A stretch of 64,000 nucleotides of DNA. It comes from CAZOKZ01 sp964580585 (GTDB lineage: Bacteria > Sumerlaeota > Sumerlaeia > SLMS01 > JAHLLQ01). The notes under the pieces were generated by a model. It searched no databases. It was not told the DNA's origin and saw only the letters and a list, made by a program, of their open reading frames with translations. A program made the translations under genes and the position numbers. Positions 43,637-52,847 of this stretch are shown here, one piece after another (the first letter of the stretch is position 1; every line of letters starts with the position of its first letter). The stretch spans positions 8,151-72,150 of the forward strand of contig CAZOKZ010000013.1 of NCBI GenBank assembly GCA_964580585.1. The letters run 5' to 3'.

Positions 43637-45262
43637 CTACTGAATGCGCCACAACTCGAAAAGCCCCAGGTCTTCGATCATTTGCGCACGGGGATGGCCA
43701 ATGGTCGGGCCGTTGTCCTTTTTGCGGGCGATGACCGTGTCGCCCGCTTGGGCTTCCTCGATGTACAGGAACAAATCCCAGTCATTGTACACTTGATAGA
43801 TCGCTGTCGGTTCGGGCGTATGGGCTCGCGCCAGTAATTGCAGTGTTGGCGATTCAAAGTAAAAACACACGCGCCGTCCAGGCGGGTGCAGGTAGTTGAA
43901 TTGCAACGCCGCGCGGCTGGAATCGCGTTCGCGTTGCATGCGGGTGATGAGGGCCAGGAGTTCCGGGCGTTCGTTGAACCAATTGGGGTAGTACGCCACG
44001 GCTCGAACCAGGGAAAACCATCCCATCAGCGCCAGATAGGCAATAACGATTGCACGCGCTGCCCATCGCGCTCCCCGACGCTCGATGGTGTCCCACAAAA
44101 TGCCAAGCGTGCCGCTGCCCATGGCGATCAGCGGCACGATCAGGAACATGGTAAACCGCATGCGGGTGTTCGAGCCGATGCCGGCTTTGATCGAAACGAT
44201 CATGCCGCACAGCAACACGGCGACCCACGCCAGGACGACGGGCATGGATTTCGAACGCCAACGTTTGAGGGCCAGACCCGCACCGACGATCAGTGCCAGC
44301 GGAATCCACATTTTATTATCGTTCCACAAAATACGCGGGTAGTCGAAAAACGCCGACACGGGGTTGGCGTGATCGTAGAACATGTTCGTTTGTTCGTTCA
44401 TTCCGATGTGGTCTTTCAAGAAACCGAACGGTGAGCCATAACGAAGAGTGCTGGATGTGAACCACGCCGCGGGGAATGCCGCGATCAGCCCCATGCCAAG
44501 CGCAGGTTGCCATGCGCATCGTCGCATGGGAGGGATGAAGATCATCCAAACCGTTCGCAGGCCCAGGAACACGGCGAACACAATGCCCGCGTACCACATT
44601 TCATATCGAAAAGCGTTGCCGAGCCCGATCAGGAACGCCGCCATCAGGTAGTCGCGGTCGGTACTCCGATCGCCGGGTGGCCGTTGCATTCCGCGTACGA
44701 AGAAGTCTATCGCTCCGAGCAGCAGTGGCAGGAAAAACACCTCGGCCACGGGGTTGACTGCCGACCATAGGACCATGAAATGCGTTCCCGTCAGAATGGC
44801 TGCCGCCGTACCTGCAAAATGGCTGCGCCAGGTGCGGCGCGCCAGGTCGCCCGCGAAAAACACAAGGGCCAATGTTCCCGCCAGGCTCGTCAACGTCATG
44901 GAAAAGTGCGGCGCCCCGATCAGTTTGGTCATCAGGCCCAGGACGTAAAACTGTCCGGCGAGCCAGATATGATCCACCGGAGCGAAATAGGGATTTACCG
45001 ACCAGTCGATGGAATAATGGAGGCGAATGTACTCGTCGCCCGAGATGAAAAATGGAGCCGAGGGAGCAAAGGCGGCTCGAAACAGCAGGAAAATTATCAT
45101 GGCGATCAGAATCGACATTTTCCAGGAGGCGAAGCCGTAGTCCTCGACCGTGGGTTCGGAGCGATGACGCCCGAAAATTGCTGCCGCTACGGCTGCAATG
45201 CCGAGTAAAAACCCGGCAAGCATCAACAAATATTCAATAGGAGACCACGGGAGCATCTTCAA
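43637..45262 (-). CDS. Family 39-type membrane glycosyltransferase
   Basis: The 541-residue protein has about ten membrane helices. The N-terminal loop FISGDEYIRLHYS has the acidic Asp-Glu typical of GT39/PMT/ArnT-like enzymes, which take sugars from lipid-phosphate donors on the outer side of the membrane. The C-terminal ~100 residues form a soluble domain. The acceptor is unknown. The GT2 gene at 26.2 kb could make the lipid-linked donor, but that is only inferred. It is convergent with eno's upstream region and ends 295 bp away. Confidence 0.82.
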   Translation of the reverse strand: MKMLPWSPIEYLLMLAGFLLGIAAVAAAIFGRHRSEPTVEDYGFASWKMSILIAMIIFLLFRAAFAPSAPFFISGDEYIRLHYSIDWSVNPYFAPVDHIWLAGQFYVLGLMTKLIGAPHFSMTLTSLAGTLALVFFAGDLARRTWRSHFAGTAAAILTGTHFMVLWSAVNPVAEVFFLPLLLGAIDFFVRGMQRPPGDRSTDRDYLMAAFLIGLGNAFRYEMWYAGIVFAVFLGLRTVWMIFIPPMRRCAWQPALGMGLIAAFPAAWFTSSTLRYGSPFGFLKDHIGMNEQTNMFYDHANPVSAFFDYPRILWNDNKMWIPLALIVGAGLALKRWRSKSMPVVLAWVAVLLCGMIVSIKAGIGSNTRMRFTMFLIVPLIAMGSGTLGILWDTIERRGARWAARAIVIAYLALMGWFSLVRAVAYYPNWFNERPELLALITRMQRERDSSRAALQFNYLHPPGRRVCFYFESPTLQLLARAHTPEPTAIYQVYNDWDLFLYIEEAQAGDTVIARKKDNGPTIGHPRAQMIEDLGLFELWRIQ

Positions 45263-45353
45263 TCCAACGCGGAGGGCGACGTTTGAACGAATCGTGCGTT
45301 AGCAAACGGTGAGGTGGTGAGAGGTGCAATGGGACTTTGGGAGTTCCAAATAC

Positions 45354-45779
45354 TCACTCCGGCAATTGCAAACTGCCGTCTTCAAGTAGCGGGAAAAACG
45401 GATTCCATGCGACTTCCCACGGATGGCCGTCGGGGTCGGCAAAGTACCCGGAATACCCGCCCCAGAATTTGTCTTCGGCGGGAACTAAAATCCGCCCGCC
45501 CGCGCGTTCGGCTTCCGCGAGCAGCGCATCGACTTCGGTTTTGCTGCGTACATTGTGAGCGAGCGTGATGCCGCCGAATCCGCTGCCTTTGTCAGTCAGA
45601 CCGGCGTCCTTGGCCAGCGACTCGCGCCCGTAAAGCGCTAACGCCATCCCGCCTGCCTGGAAGAACGCCACGAATTCGTTGCCTGCCGACGATTCGCGCC
45701 ATCCGAGTCGATGGTAGAAGGCACGGCTGGTGGCCACGTCCGCCACGCCAAGGGTGATTAAACTCACGCGTTGTTCCAT
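45354..45779 (-). CDS. VOC family protein
   Basis: The start is the ATG at 45779 (MEQRVSLITLGVADV), 1 bp after the upstream stop; longer frames upstream are inside another gene. The 141-residue protein has one VOC domain with SLITLGVADVATSRAFYHRL, GGMALALYGRESLAKDAG and GYSGYFADPDGHPWEVAWNP. It is closer to the YP_-type glyoxalase-like dioxygenase group than to the pair at 37.8-39 kb. Its substrate is unknown. Confidence 0.85.
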   Translation of the reverse strand: MEQRVSLITLGVADVATSRAFYHRLGWRESSAGNEFVAFFQAGGMALALYGRESLAKDAGLTDKGSGFGGITLAHNVRSKTEVDALLAEAERAGGRILVPAEDKFWGGYSGYFADPDGHPWEVAWNPFFPLLEDGSLQLPE

Positions 45780-45780
45780 A

Positions 45781-47481
45781 TCATGGTTCCTTTCCCCAGA
45801 CGACGATTTCGCCCAGGCGCACGGTCTGGCTTCCGGGCAGGAAGTTCGGTTCAATGATTTCCAATCGTATTTGGTCGAGCAACGGCGCGTTGGGCAGTTC
45901 CACGCGCTCGCGGGCGGCGGATTCGGTGTGGCGAACGACGGCGAGTTCTCGCCACGATTCCGACGATTGTGCACGACCTAGCAAACGGAAGGCTTTCAGG
46001 TTGAACTGTCGTGAAAATCCGCATGTTTCCGCATGAAGAAAATCCAACGCTCCGACGCGTCCCGTCTTTCCGAGACGAAACTCAACCCATTGGCGCGGTG
46101 CGTCGTCGGGCAATTCCGCCGCCCAGAAATGATTCAACTCGTTTCGGAACCCAATGGCTCCGTCGAAGAGTTTGAGCGGCGCGTTGTCGATGCTGATGGT
46201 GGCATTCGATCCAGTTGCCGCGGCTACTGGCCATTTGACGAGATCATTTTCGCTCCCGGTGGCGAGCCTGACGGGCGTTGTCGCGGTGACGAGCGCCACC
46301 CGTGTTGGAATATCGGATCGCTGATGCGCGAGATTGATGTCGATCTCTCCGGGATGCAAACGCAGGTACTCGCGCGGCAATTCGACAGCGTCGTCGAAGC
46401 CCTTGTCGAGCAATTGAGTGGCGATGTCTTCCGAGGCCGGAGATGTTTGACCCGGCTGATCGCCGCCAAAGCTTCCCAGGTAAAGCAACCGTCGGGTTTG
46501 GTCCACTGCCAGAAACGAACGCACAATGTCCGGATTGGGATCGGTTGCATCGTTGTTTACGCGCTTGCCGTTGCGTAAAAACCACGTTCCGACTTCGACG
46601 GTAAACAGCGACAAGGCAGTTTCGGGATCGAGCGGAACGTGGATTTCCAATGAATTGGCGCTGGCAATGCCTGCGCGAGTGATGGGGTCCAGTGTTGGCG
46701 GCAACACGATTGCCCATTTATCGACGTCGAGCTGCAGATGCTTGAGGGGACGCGAAAATTCCGGTTCCCAACGGCGAGTTTCCACCGGGCGTGTTTCCCA
46801 AATCGATGAATTGGGCGCTCGGTTTTTTGAAGCCGGATGAATGGGCACAGTGAGAGTGCCCTCTGGCCATAGCTCGACTTCACGTAAGCTGCTATTGAAT
46901 TGTCCCGAGATTAACACGGCTCCATCCGGCGAAAAACCGTTGATCGCTGCCAACGTGATGGAGGTTCCGTTGTCGGCGCGAATGACAGCGGGTTGATTTT
47001 CCGTGTTCGACAGGTCGAGTAGCTCGAAGGTGCCTTCGGTGGCGGCGCGCAGGACAGGGCTTTTCGGAGGCCAGCCTAATAGGGCGCCTTGCGTGAAGAG
47101 GAAACCCTCGGGGGCTAACGGCTCGAGCGGTTCCGAACCGCGCCAGAGTGTCATGCCCGCGTTGGCCTGGGCAGTGGACAAAATGTCGCCCAGCTTGGCC
47201 GAATCCCAAACACCATGCGGCGAAACGGCGATTTCGACCCGCGCGTCGCCGATTTGGGAATCGATCGCGACCGACTGACCGGTATTCATGGTACGGTTTT
47301 TCAGACGGGAAAACTGAGCGGCCTTGATACCAGGGGCCAAATCGCGCCGTCCCCCGATCAGGTGGGGGTGGACTTCCTGTTGGGCGGCGGCAATTCCCGC
47401 CAGCAGGAGTATCGCTGCCAAAACCCGCCAAGGCAAGCGCCCCGCAGCGGTGTTGGTAGGCTTTCCGGGGCGCAGACGCAT
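45781..47481 (-). CDS. Secreted protein with discoidin-like C-terminus and possible phosphodiester glycosidase-like middle
   Basis: The 566-residue protein has an N-terminal signal (about 15-34, WRVLAAILLLAGIAAAQQ). The middle resembles phosphodiester glycosidase (NAGPA) patterns: WFLRNGKRVNN, then RSFLAVDQTRRLLYLGSFGG and ATQLLDKGFDDAVELP. The canonical catalytic DGGGS motif is missing, so an active enzyme is doubtful. The C-terminal ~110 residues (WVEFRLGKTGRVGALDFLHA ... VRLGEIVVWG) look like a discoidin (F5/8 type C) domain, which binds carbohydrates or lipids. Function is inferred as a cell-surface or extracellular binding protein. It is tightly linked to the VOC gene downstream (TGATATG). 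Confidence 0.6.
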   Translation of the reverse strand: MRLRPGKPTNTAAGRLPWRVLAAILLLAGIAAAQQEVHPHLIGGRRDLAPGIKAAQFSRLKNRTMNTGQSVAIDSQIGDARVEIAVSPHGVWDSAKLGDILSTAQANAGMTLWRGSEPLEPLAPEGFLFTQGALLGWPPKSPVLRAATEGTFELLDLSNTENQPAVIRADNGTSITLAAINGFSPDGAVLISGQFNSSLREVELWPEGTLTVPIHPASKNRAPNSSIWETRPVETRRWEPEFSRPLKHLQLDVDKWAIVLPPTLDPITRAGIASANSLEIHVPLDPETALSLFTVEVGTWFLRNGKRVNNDATDPNPDIVRSFLAVDQTRRLLYLGSFGGDQPGQTSPASEDIATQLLDKGFDDAVELPREYLRLHPGEIDINLAHQRSDIPTRVALVTATTPVRLATGSENDLVKWPVAAATGSNATISIDNAPLKLFDGAIGFRNELNHFWAAELPDDAPRQWVEFRLGKTGRVGALDFLHAETCGFSRQFNLKAFRLLGRAQSSESWRELAVVRHTESAARERVELPNAPLLDQIRLEIIEPNFLPGSQTVRLGEIVVWGKEP

Positions 47482-47497
47482 CGGGGGAAGTTCCTGG

Positions 47498-47902
47498 TTA
47501 TTTCTCGGCTTTGTTCAGCGCCTCCAATTGCTTGCGTAACGCATCGCGCTGCTGACGCAATTTGGCGACTTCGTCGGTGTCTTGCAAATTGTAGCCCGAT
47601 TTTTTGTGCGAGAACTTATTCATGACCCAGCGAAAGACTCGCCAAATAGACAGGAGGAGAACAATGATCGCGAAGTAGAACGTGAAGGTACTTGTTTTCG
47701 AGTGGATTGCGGCGTGAAGAGAACCGCCCGCCAGCCACCAGCCGACCAGACAGAAAAACAGCACAAAGTACCCAATGGGAAACGATGCATCCTTGGTGTT
47801 CAGACGCGGCGCGCGACCTTTGTCCTTGTCGAGCAACTCACCCATTTTGCGGTCGATCTCGGTGATCTGCCGCTGAATTTCCATGCGTTTTTGGTTTTCC
47901 AT
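47498..47902 (-). CDS. Small two-helix membrane protein with coiled-coil ends
   Basis: The 134-residue protein has an N-terminal coiled coil (about 1-30), two membrane helices (about 43-66 and 73-92) and a C-terminal coiled coil (DEVAKLRQQRDALRKQLEAL). This layout resembles 2TM-domain proteins but no function is assigned. It lies 16 bp upstream of the secreted discoidin-like gene, on the same strand. Confidence 0.65.
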   Translation of the reverse strand: MENQKRMEIQRQITEIDRKMGELLDKDKGRAPRLNTKDASFPIGYFVLFFCLVGWWLAGGSLHAAIHSKTSTFTFYFAIIVLLLSIWRVFRWVMNKFSHKKSGYNLQDTDEVAKLRQQRDALRKQLEALNKAEK

Positions 47903-48151
47903 GAACCAGGCACCTCCGGTGCGATTTTCGGGTTTATTGCCCGCCTCGTTCCCCTTGCGACGGGGCCACCTAAGCTCGGCAATCGAAGGAACCGCAATCG
48001 AAGAATCAATGCGGATGTGTCCGGTTGGGATTGACGGGGTCGCAAGGCAACACTACGTTTTCGCCCGCGAACGGATGAAGTTCTGGTGTGATTTTTGCCT
48101 CCTTTTCGTCCGCGCGATTTTAATGATCCTCCCGGTACGTAGATTTTCGAT

Positions 48152-50008
48152 TTGTCCAATTTGCCCCCAGATAACCCCTCTTCACCCGCGGAAGATTCCG
48201 CCCCGGTGTCCAAACTCGATAGTTGGATGCTCAAGGGGTGGAAGACGTTCAAGTCCCTGAAGACGGGAATTTTTCTGCTTTCCATGATTGGCGTCGCGTG
48301 CATTTACGGCACGACGCATTTCGCCGCGAACCAGGTCCTGGGCGACAACGCCATTCCTCTCGCCAAGTCCAAAGTCTTCAATGCCTGGTGGTTTTTTCTC
48401 CTGCTGGGAATCTTTTTCATTCAGTTTGTTGTTTCTACGTGGCACGTCACGGTCATGAGCCTGAAGCTTTGGTGGAAACGAGACTTTTCGCGCGGTTTCA
48501 CGTTCCTGACCACCGGGAATGGACGCGCGAGGGTTTCTGTTCCCGGGGGGCTGTCTCGTATCGAGCGAGTTTTGCAGCGAAAATTTACCCGTACCCATCG
48601 GGAAGGGGACCGATTCTTTGCCCACGCGGGGTTGCGCGCGCGCATTGGTCCCACCATTATTCACTTCGGAATTGTTGTGATTTTGATCGCTGGATTGGTG
48701 CGGATTGTTTTGGACCGACAGGGCAAAATCATGAGCGAAGGACGTTTTGCCGCCGCCGAAGGGGAAACTTCGAGTCTCATTTTTCATCCCGCTTTCAACG
48801 ACATGAGGATGGGTGAGCACAACTATGTGCCGCTCCATATTCCCTACGAGATCACGGTGTTGGATTTTGACGAAATCATGCACCCGAACTCGGATTCACC
48901 CGCGTATTATTCTTCACTTTTGAAGGTCAAGGACGTTGAGACCGGCGAAGTTACCATTGCGAAAGTGGATATGAACCATAGTATCAGCATTGGCGGATAC
49001 GAATTTCATCAAGCCAGTTATTCGCCGCTGCCGCCGATTCAAACGCACCGAATGCAATTCGATGTGCGGGACGCGAAGACCGGCGAACGCATTGCGGTGA
49101 CGGACGCGAGCCCGGAAACACGCGTTCAAGTTGGCGACGAAGACCTTTTTCTCGAAGTCGATGGCGAATCAGTCGGTCAAGCATGGAGGCTTTACGCCTC
49201 GTCGAACCCGAACGAGCCGATTTCTTCGGGGAAATTGCTGGCGAAAGCGCGCGAGTCCGAGTTGAGCCTCAAGGTGGTGGCGTTTTTTCCGGACTTTGAT
49301 TTCGACCCCGTTGAAGGACCGCATACGCGATCAAGCCAACCCGTGAACCCCGTGGTTCAAGTCGCGCTGATGCATGACGGTGTGCCTTCGAGCCAGACAT
49401 TTTTGTCGTTGGATTCGGAATTCAACGAGGCTTTGCCCGAATACGATCCGCTATTTCTGCTGGAATTGGCGGATATCCAGGTCGCAGGCGGCGCGCCGGA
49501 AAATTATGAAGGTGTTGATTGGACGGACAAAGATTTTGCCCGTTTTGTGATCGATGTGAAGGATAAGTTCACGGGCGACAATGTTTCGCGACAGACGTTG
49601 GCGGTTGGCGCCACGAGTCACGACCCCGTGGTTTTCATGGCGCACGATGGAGATGAGCCGCCGCCATCGGGCGCGGAATTTGCCATCTATCCGGTTGGCC
49701 GCGACATTCGGTATGTCACGGTCCTGATGGTGGTGAACGAACCCGTCGTGCCCTATTACATTGCGGGTGTGGCGTTGATTTTCTTTGGCGCAATGTTGAC
49801 GTTTACTGGCCGATACCGAGCGCTTTATGGGGAGTGGATTCCAGAATCGGAGGAATTTCTCTTCGCCTTGGTACCCCGGTTTGGAACTTCTCCGAATCCG
49901 CAGGAATTTGCCGAATTGGTGAGCGAACTATCCGGTACCCCAATGCCATCGGAGCCGGATTCCCTTTCCGTCACTCCCGAAAACGAACCCGCCACGGTGG
50001 GATCGTGA
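48152..50008 (+). CDS. resB: Cytochrome c biogenesis protein ResB (Ccs1)
   Basis: The start is uncertain: TTG at 48152 is the earliest, while ATG at 48227 is possible but would drop the usual first ~25 residues. The 618-residue product has the ResB topology: three early membrane helices and one near the C-terminus, enclosing a large outer domain of about 300 residues. In system II it works with CcsA to bring reduced heme to apocytochrome. The last codon overlaps the ccsA region (GTGA), consistent with an operon. Confidence 0.9.
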   Translation: MSNLPPDNPSSPAEDSAPVSKLDSWMLKGWKTFKSLKTGIFLLSMIGVACIYGTTHFAANQVLGDNAIPLAKSKVFNAWWFFLLLGIFFIQFVVSTWHVTVMSLKLWWKRDFSRGFTFLTTGNGRARVSVPGGLSRIERVLQRKFTRTHREGDRFFAHAGLRARIGPTIIHFGIVVILIAGLVRIVLDRQGKIMSEGRFAAAEGETSSLIFHPAFNDMRMGEHNYVPLHIPYEITVLDFDEIMHPNSDSPAYYSSLLKVKDVETGEVTIAKVDMNHSISIGGYEFHQASYSPLPPIQTHRMQFDVRDAKTGERIAVTDASPETRVQVGDEDLFLEVDGESVGQAWRLYASSNPNEPISSGKLLAKARESELSLKVVAFFPDFDFDPVEGPHTRSSQPVNPVVQVALMHDGVPSSQTFLSLDSEFNEALPEYDPLFLLELADIQVAGGAPENYEGVDWTDKDFARFVIDVKDKFTGDNVSRQTLAVGATSHDPVVFMAHDGDEPPPSGAEFAIYPVGRDIRYVTVLMVVNEPVVPYYIAGVALIFFGAMLTFTGRYRALYGEWIPESEEFLFALVPRFGTSPNPQEFAELVSELSGTPMPSEPDSLSVTPENEPATVGS

Positions 50009-50034
50009 ACCGATTGATTTCTAAGGACTTAACC

Positions 50035-51894
50035 ATGACGGCTCGCGCCCGAGGCTTGTTTTGTAAGATGGCGATCTCTCTGATCATGCTGGTATTGGCG
50101 TTCATGGTTGCTCCCGTTTCGGCGGCGCAAACCAGCGGATTCCTCAGTGCGGACGCTTCGAGCCGCTTATCGACAATTCCTCACAATCCGGCGCTGGCAA
50201 ACGCCATTCGCGAGAGCGGTTTGACGAATATTGCCGTGCGCCATGAGGGATGGAACGAAACATTAGAGTCCTGGGCCAGGATCAAGCTTGATGGCTTGAC
50301 GGGCAGAACGGGGATTCACGGTCAAGATCCCTCCTTTACCGTGCTCTCGATGATGTATGAAACCGAGCGTTGGCTCCCGGCGAAGTTTCTTCCAGTGGAA
50401 CATCCGAAAATTGCGGAGATGCTTGGTTTCAAGGAAAAATGGGTCAGCCCGCGTCAAGTGATGGACAGCCCGGGGTTGCCTGCTCTGCGGGCCGAGTTGG
50501 AAGCCGCCGGGCAACGAAAGGCGGAACTTGAAACCAAGACAGCGCTGATGAACGCGGTGGAACAGGCCTATCAGGTTGGTCGGGACCGACCGGGGATTTT
50601 CGAGTCGTTGGCGAATGAGAAAGCTTCCGCGGAAGAAATCCGCCATCTGGGCGAGGATCAGTCGGCTTTGGATGCGTTCAATGCCGAACGCAAGGCTTTG
50701 AGTGCGCAGGTGAAGGGCGAGAAGGCTTTTTTTGAAGCGGCCAACAAGCTGCTTTCCCGCAGTATGATGGCGTTTTCGTTGAGCAATCAGTTTTTGATCT
50801 GCCCCGACCCGGATAGTATTACGGGCGAATGGTTGGCTCCTGGGCAGGCCGCCGCCGGAGTAAATCGTTCGGGGGCGGTGGTTAACCTGCGTCAAGCAGC
50901 CGTGGATTTGGATCGTCAGTTAGCAGGGCTGTTTACGGGCAGCGAGGCGTCGGAACTGGGGACAGATGTTGATAATTTTCTGCGGGTGATGGAGCAGTCG
51001 CGTGAATATCCGTCGGCAGGAGTGCGCGGACGGTGGAATTTCTACACGCGGCACAATCCATTTGGCAAAGCCGCCTGGGTTTACGCACTGGCGACGTTGA
51101 TGTTTTCCTTGTACGCGTTTTTCCGTTCGCCGTGGATGCGCATTGCGGGGACTGCGGTATTGTGCACGGGGCTGGGGGTTCACACGTTTGGCTGGGTCAT
51201 GCGGCTTGTTTTGACTGGGCACATGCCGGTGTCGAATATGTATGAATCCATTACGTTTACGGCATGGGCAGCGCTGTTGGTGGGGACCATTTTCGAACTC
51301 TGGAAGCGCGAAGGCCTTGTGGGGTTGTTTTCATCGATTGTCGGAATGCTGATGCTGATGGGCGTCAGTTTGATGCCGTTGCACGATACGCGTATTCATC
51401 CGCTGCGGGCGGTGCTGAATAGCTATTGGCTGAATATTCACGTGACGGCGATGTTGATCAGTTACGGGACATTTGCCGTCGCGGCAATTGTGGCGATCAG
51501 TTACCTGATGAAACACGGAGTTCAAAAATTCACGGGTCGCGAGGCGCTGTTCGGAAAGAAACCGATCATGTCGCTCGACCAAACCGAAGAGTTGGCTTAT
51601 CGCCTGATCCAGGTGGGGTGGCCAATTTTGACGGTGGGGATTTGCCTGGGCGCGGTGTGGGCCGACACGGCGTGGGGACGGTATTGGGGATGGGACCCGA
51701 AGGAAACCTGGGCGTTGATTACATGGATTGTGTACACGATTTATCTGCACTCGCGCATGGTCATGGGGTGGAAGGGCACTGTGTCTGCCGCCGCTTGCCT
51801 GATTGGCTTTGTGATGGTGCTGATCACTTGGCTGGGAGTCAGCTACCTGCCGTGGTTTGCGGGCGGTCTGCATACGTACGCCTCACCGACATAA
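50035..51894 (+). CDS. ccsA: Cytochrome c biogenesis protein CcsA with N-terminal extension
   Basis: The start is the ATG at 50035 behind AAGGAC; a GTG at 50005 overlapping resB's stop is also possible. The product is 619 residues, much longer than plain CcsA (~300). A signal peptide (about 10-32) is followed by a ~310-residue periplasmic-like extension containing coiled-coil stretches (ELEAAGQRKAELETKTALM). The C-terminal half is the eight-helix CcsA core with the heme-handling motif WGWDPKETWALITW. It is the heme exporter/ligase of system II. The long N-terminal domain (RHEGWNETLESWARIKLDGL) is seen in CcsA of some Bacteroidetes and PVC bacteria. Confidence 0.93.
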   Translation: MTARARGLFCKMAISLIMLVLAFMVAPVSAAQTSGFLSADASSRLSTIPHNPALANAIRESGLTNIAVRHEGWNETLESWARIKLDGLTGRTGIHGQDPSFTVLSMMYETERWLPAKFLPVEHPKIAEMLGFKEKWVSPRQVMDSPGLPALRAELEAAGQRKAELETKTALMNAVEQAYQVGRDRPGIFESLANEKASAEEIRHLGEDQSALDAFNAERKALSAQVKGEKAFFEAANKLLSRSMMAFSLSNQFLICPDPDSITGEWLAPGQAAAGVNRSGAVVNLRQAAVDLDRQLAGLFTGSEASELGTDVDNFLRVMEQSREYPSAGVRGRWNFYTRHNPFGKAAWVYALATLMFSLYAFFRSPWMRIAGTAVLCTGLGVHTFGWVMRLVLTGHMPVSNMYESITFTAWAALLVGTIFELWKREGLVGLFSSIVGMLMLMGVSLMPLHDTRIHPLRAVLNSYWLNIHVTAMLISYGTFAVAAIVAISYLMKHGVQKFTGREALFGKKPIMSLDQTEELAYRLIQVGWPILTVGICLGAVWADTAWGRYWGWDPKETWALITWIVYTIYLHSRMVMGWKGTVSAAACLIGFVMVLITWLGVSYLPWFAGGLHTYASPT

Positions 51895-51994
51895 TCCGCG
51901 TAACCGTCAATCCTGCCACGTTCCTGCTTGCGTTGGTGAAGGTGCTGCCCGAATGGTGCTGGAACGCTCAATTTGGGATGACGGAAGCCGTTCT

Positions 51995-52819
51995 ATGCGC
52001 CAGCGAATTATTACCGCCTCCATATTGCTCGCTGTGGTCGGGCTGGGTTTTGCTTTTCAACCCCTCGGTTGGATTCCCCTTCTGCTGTTGATCGTGTTTG
52101 GGGTGATTTGCGTAGGGGAACTGGCCAAGATGTATCGCCAGGAGGGGATGCATATTGCTCGGCGCGTGGCGATGGTATTGGTGGGTGTGATGGGTCTGGC
52201 GGCGTGGATGGGGCGCATGGATTTAGTGCCGCACCTGATTGGGGTGGGCGTGGGGCTGGCGTTTTTCTGGAGGATGCGCGCGGGCGAAATCGTGGGTTCG
52301 TGGCGCGACGTGGCCGCTACCATCGCGGCGGGCGTTTATGTGGGTTTGCCGGTGGCGATGATGATCGAATTGTTCACCGCCGGGCGAGCTGGCCGCGGGT
52401 GGTTGTTGATCATGCTGCTGATCATCTGGGCAACGGACAGCATGGCATTGTTCGCCGGGAAGAATTTTGGAACGGTGAAAATTTTCCCGCGGATCAGCCC
52501 CGGCAAAACATGGCAGGGCTCGATTGGCGGGGTGTTTGGGTCGATGTTGCCTGCGTTTGTGGCGCGTGGGTGTTTCCCTCGTATTTTCAACGAGGTCGGC
52601 GATATTGAATTGGTGGCGGTTTGCCTTGTGACGGGTGTGTTGACGCAAACAGGCGACTTGGCCGAGTCGCTTCTCAAGCGCGATGCGGGCGTTAAAGACA
52701 GCGGCAATTGGCTGGCGGGACACGGTGGCGCGCTCGACCGCTTGGATTCCATTTTGTTCGTCACGGTCCCCTTTAGTTTATATTTGCGGGTGATGCACCC
52801 GGATGTGTTCGGCGGCTGA
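51995..52819 (+). CDS. cdsA: Phosphatidate cytidylyltransferase (CDP-diacylglycerol synthase)
   Basis: The start is the ATG at 51995 (MRQRIITASILLAV) behind GACGGAAG; another ATG 42 bp upstream is also possible. The 274-residue protein has about eight membrane helices and the CdsA signature SLLKRDAGVKDSGNWLAGHG followed by GALDRLDS near the C-terminus. It makes CDP-diacylglycerol, the precursor of phospholipids. It follows ccsA by 100 bp and precedes the UPF0104 gene. Confidence 0.92.
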   Translation: MRQRIITASILLAVVGLGFAFQPLGWIPLLLLIVFGVICVGELAKMYRQEGMHIARRVAMVLVGVMGLAAWMGRMDLVPHLIGVGVGLAFFWRMRAGEIVGSWRDVAATIAAGVYVGLPVAMMIELFTAGRAGRGWLLIMLLIIWATDSMALFAGKNFGTVKIFPRISPGKTWQGSIGGVFGSMLPAFVARGCFPRIFNEVGDIELVAVCLVTGVLTQTGDLAESLLKRDAGVKDSGNWLAGHGGALDRLDSILFVTVPFSLYLRVMHPDVFGG

Positions 52820-52847
52820 CTCGCTGCCATTTCTCCGAAGGTTTTGC

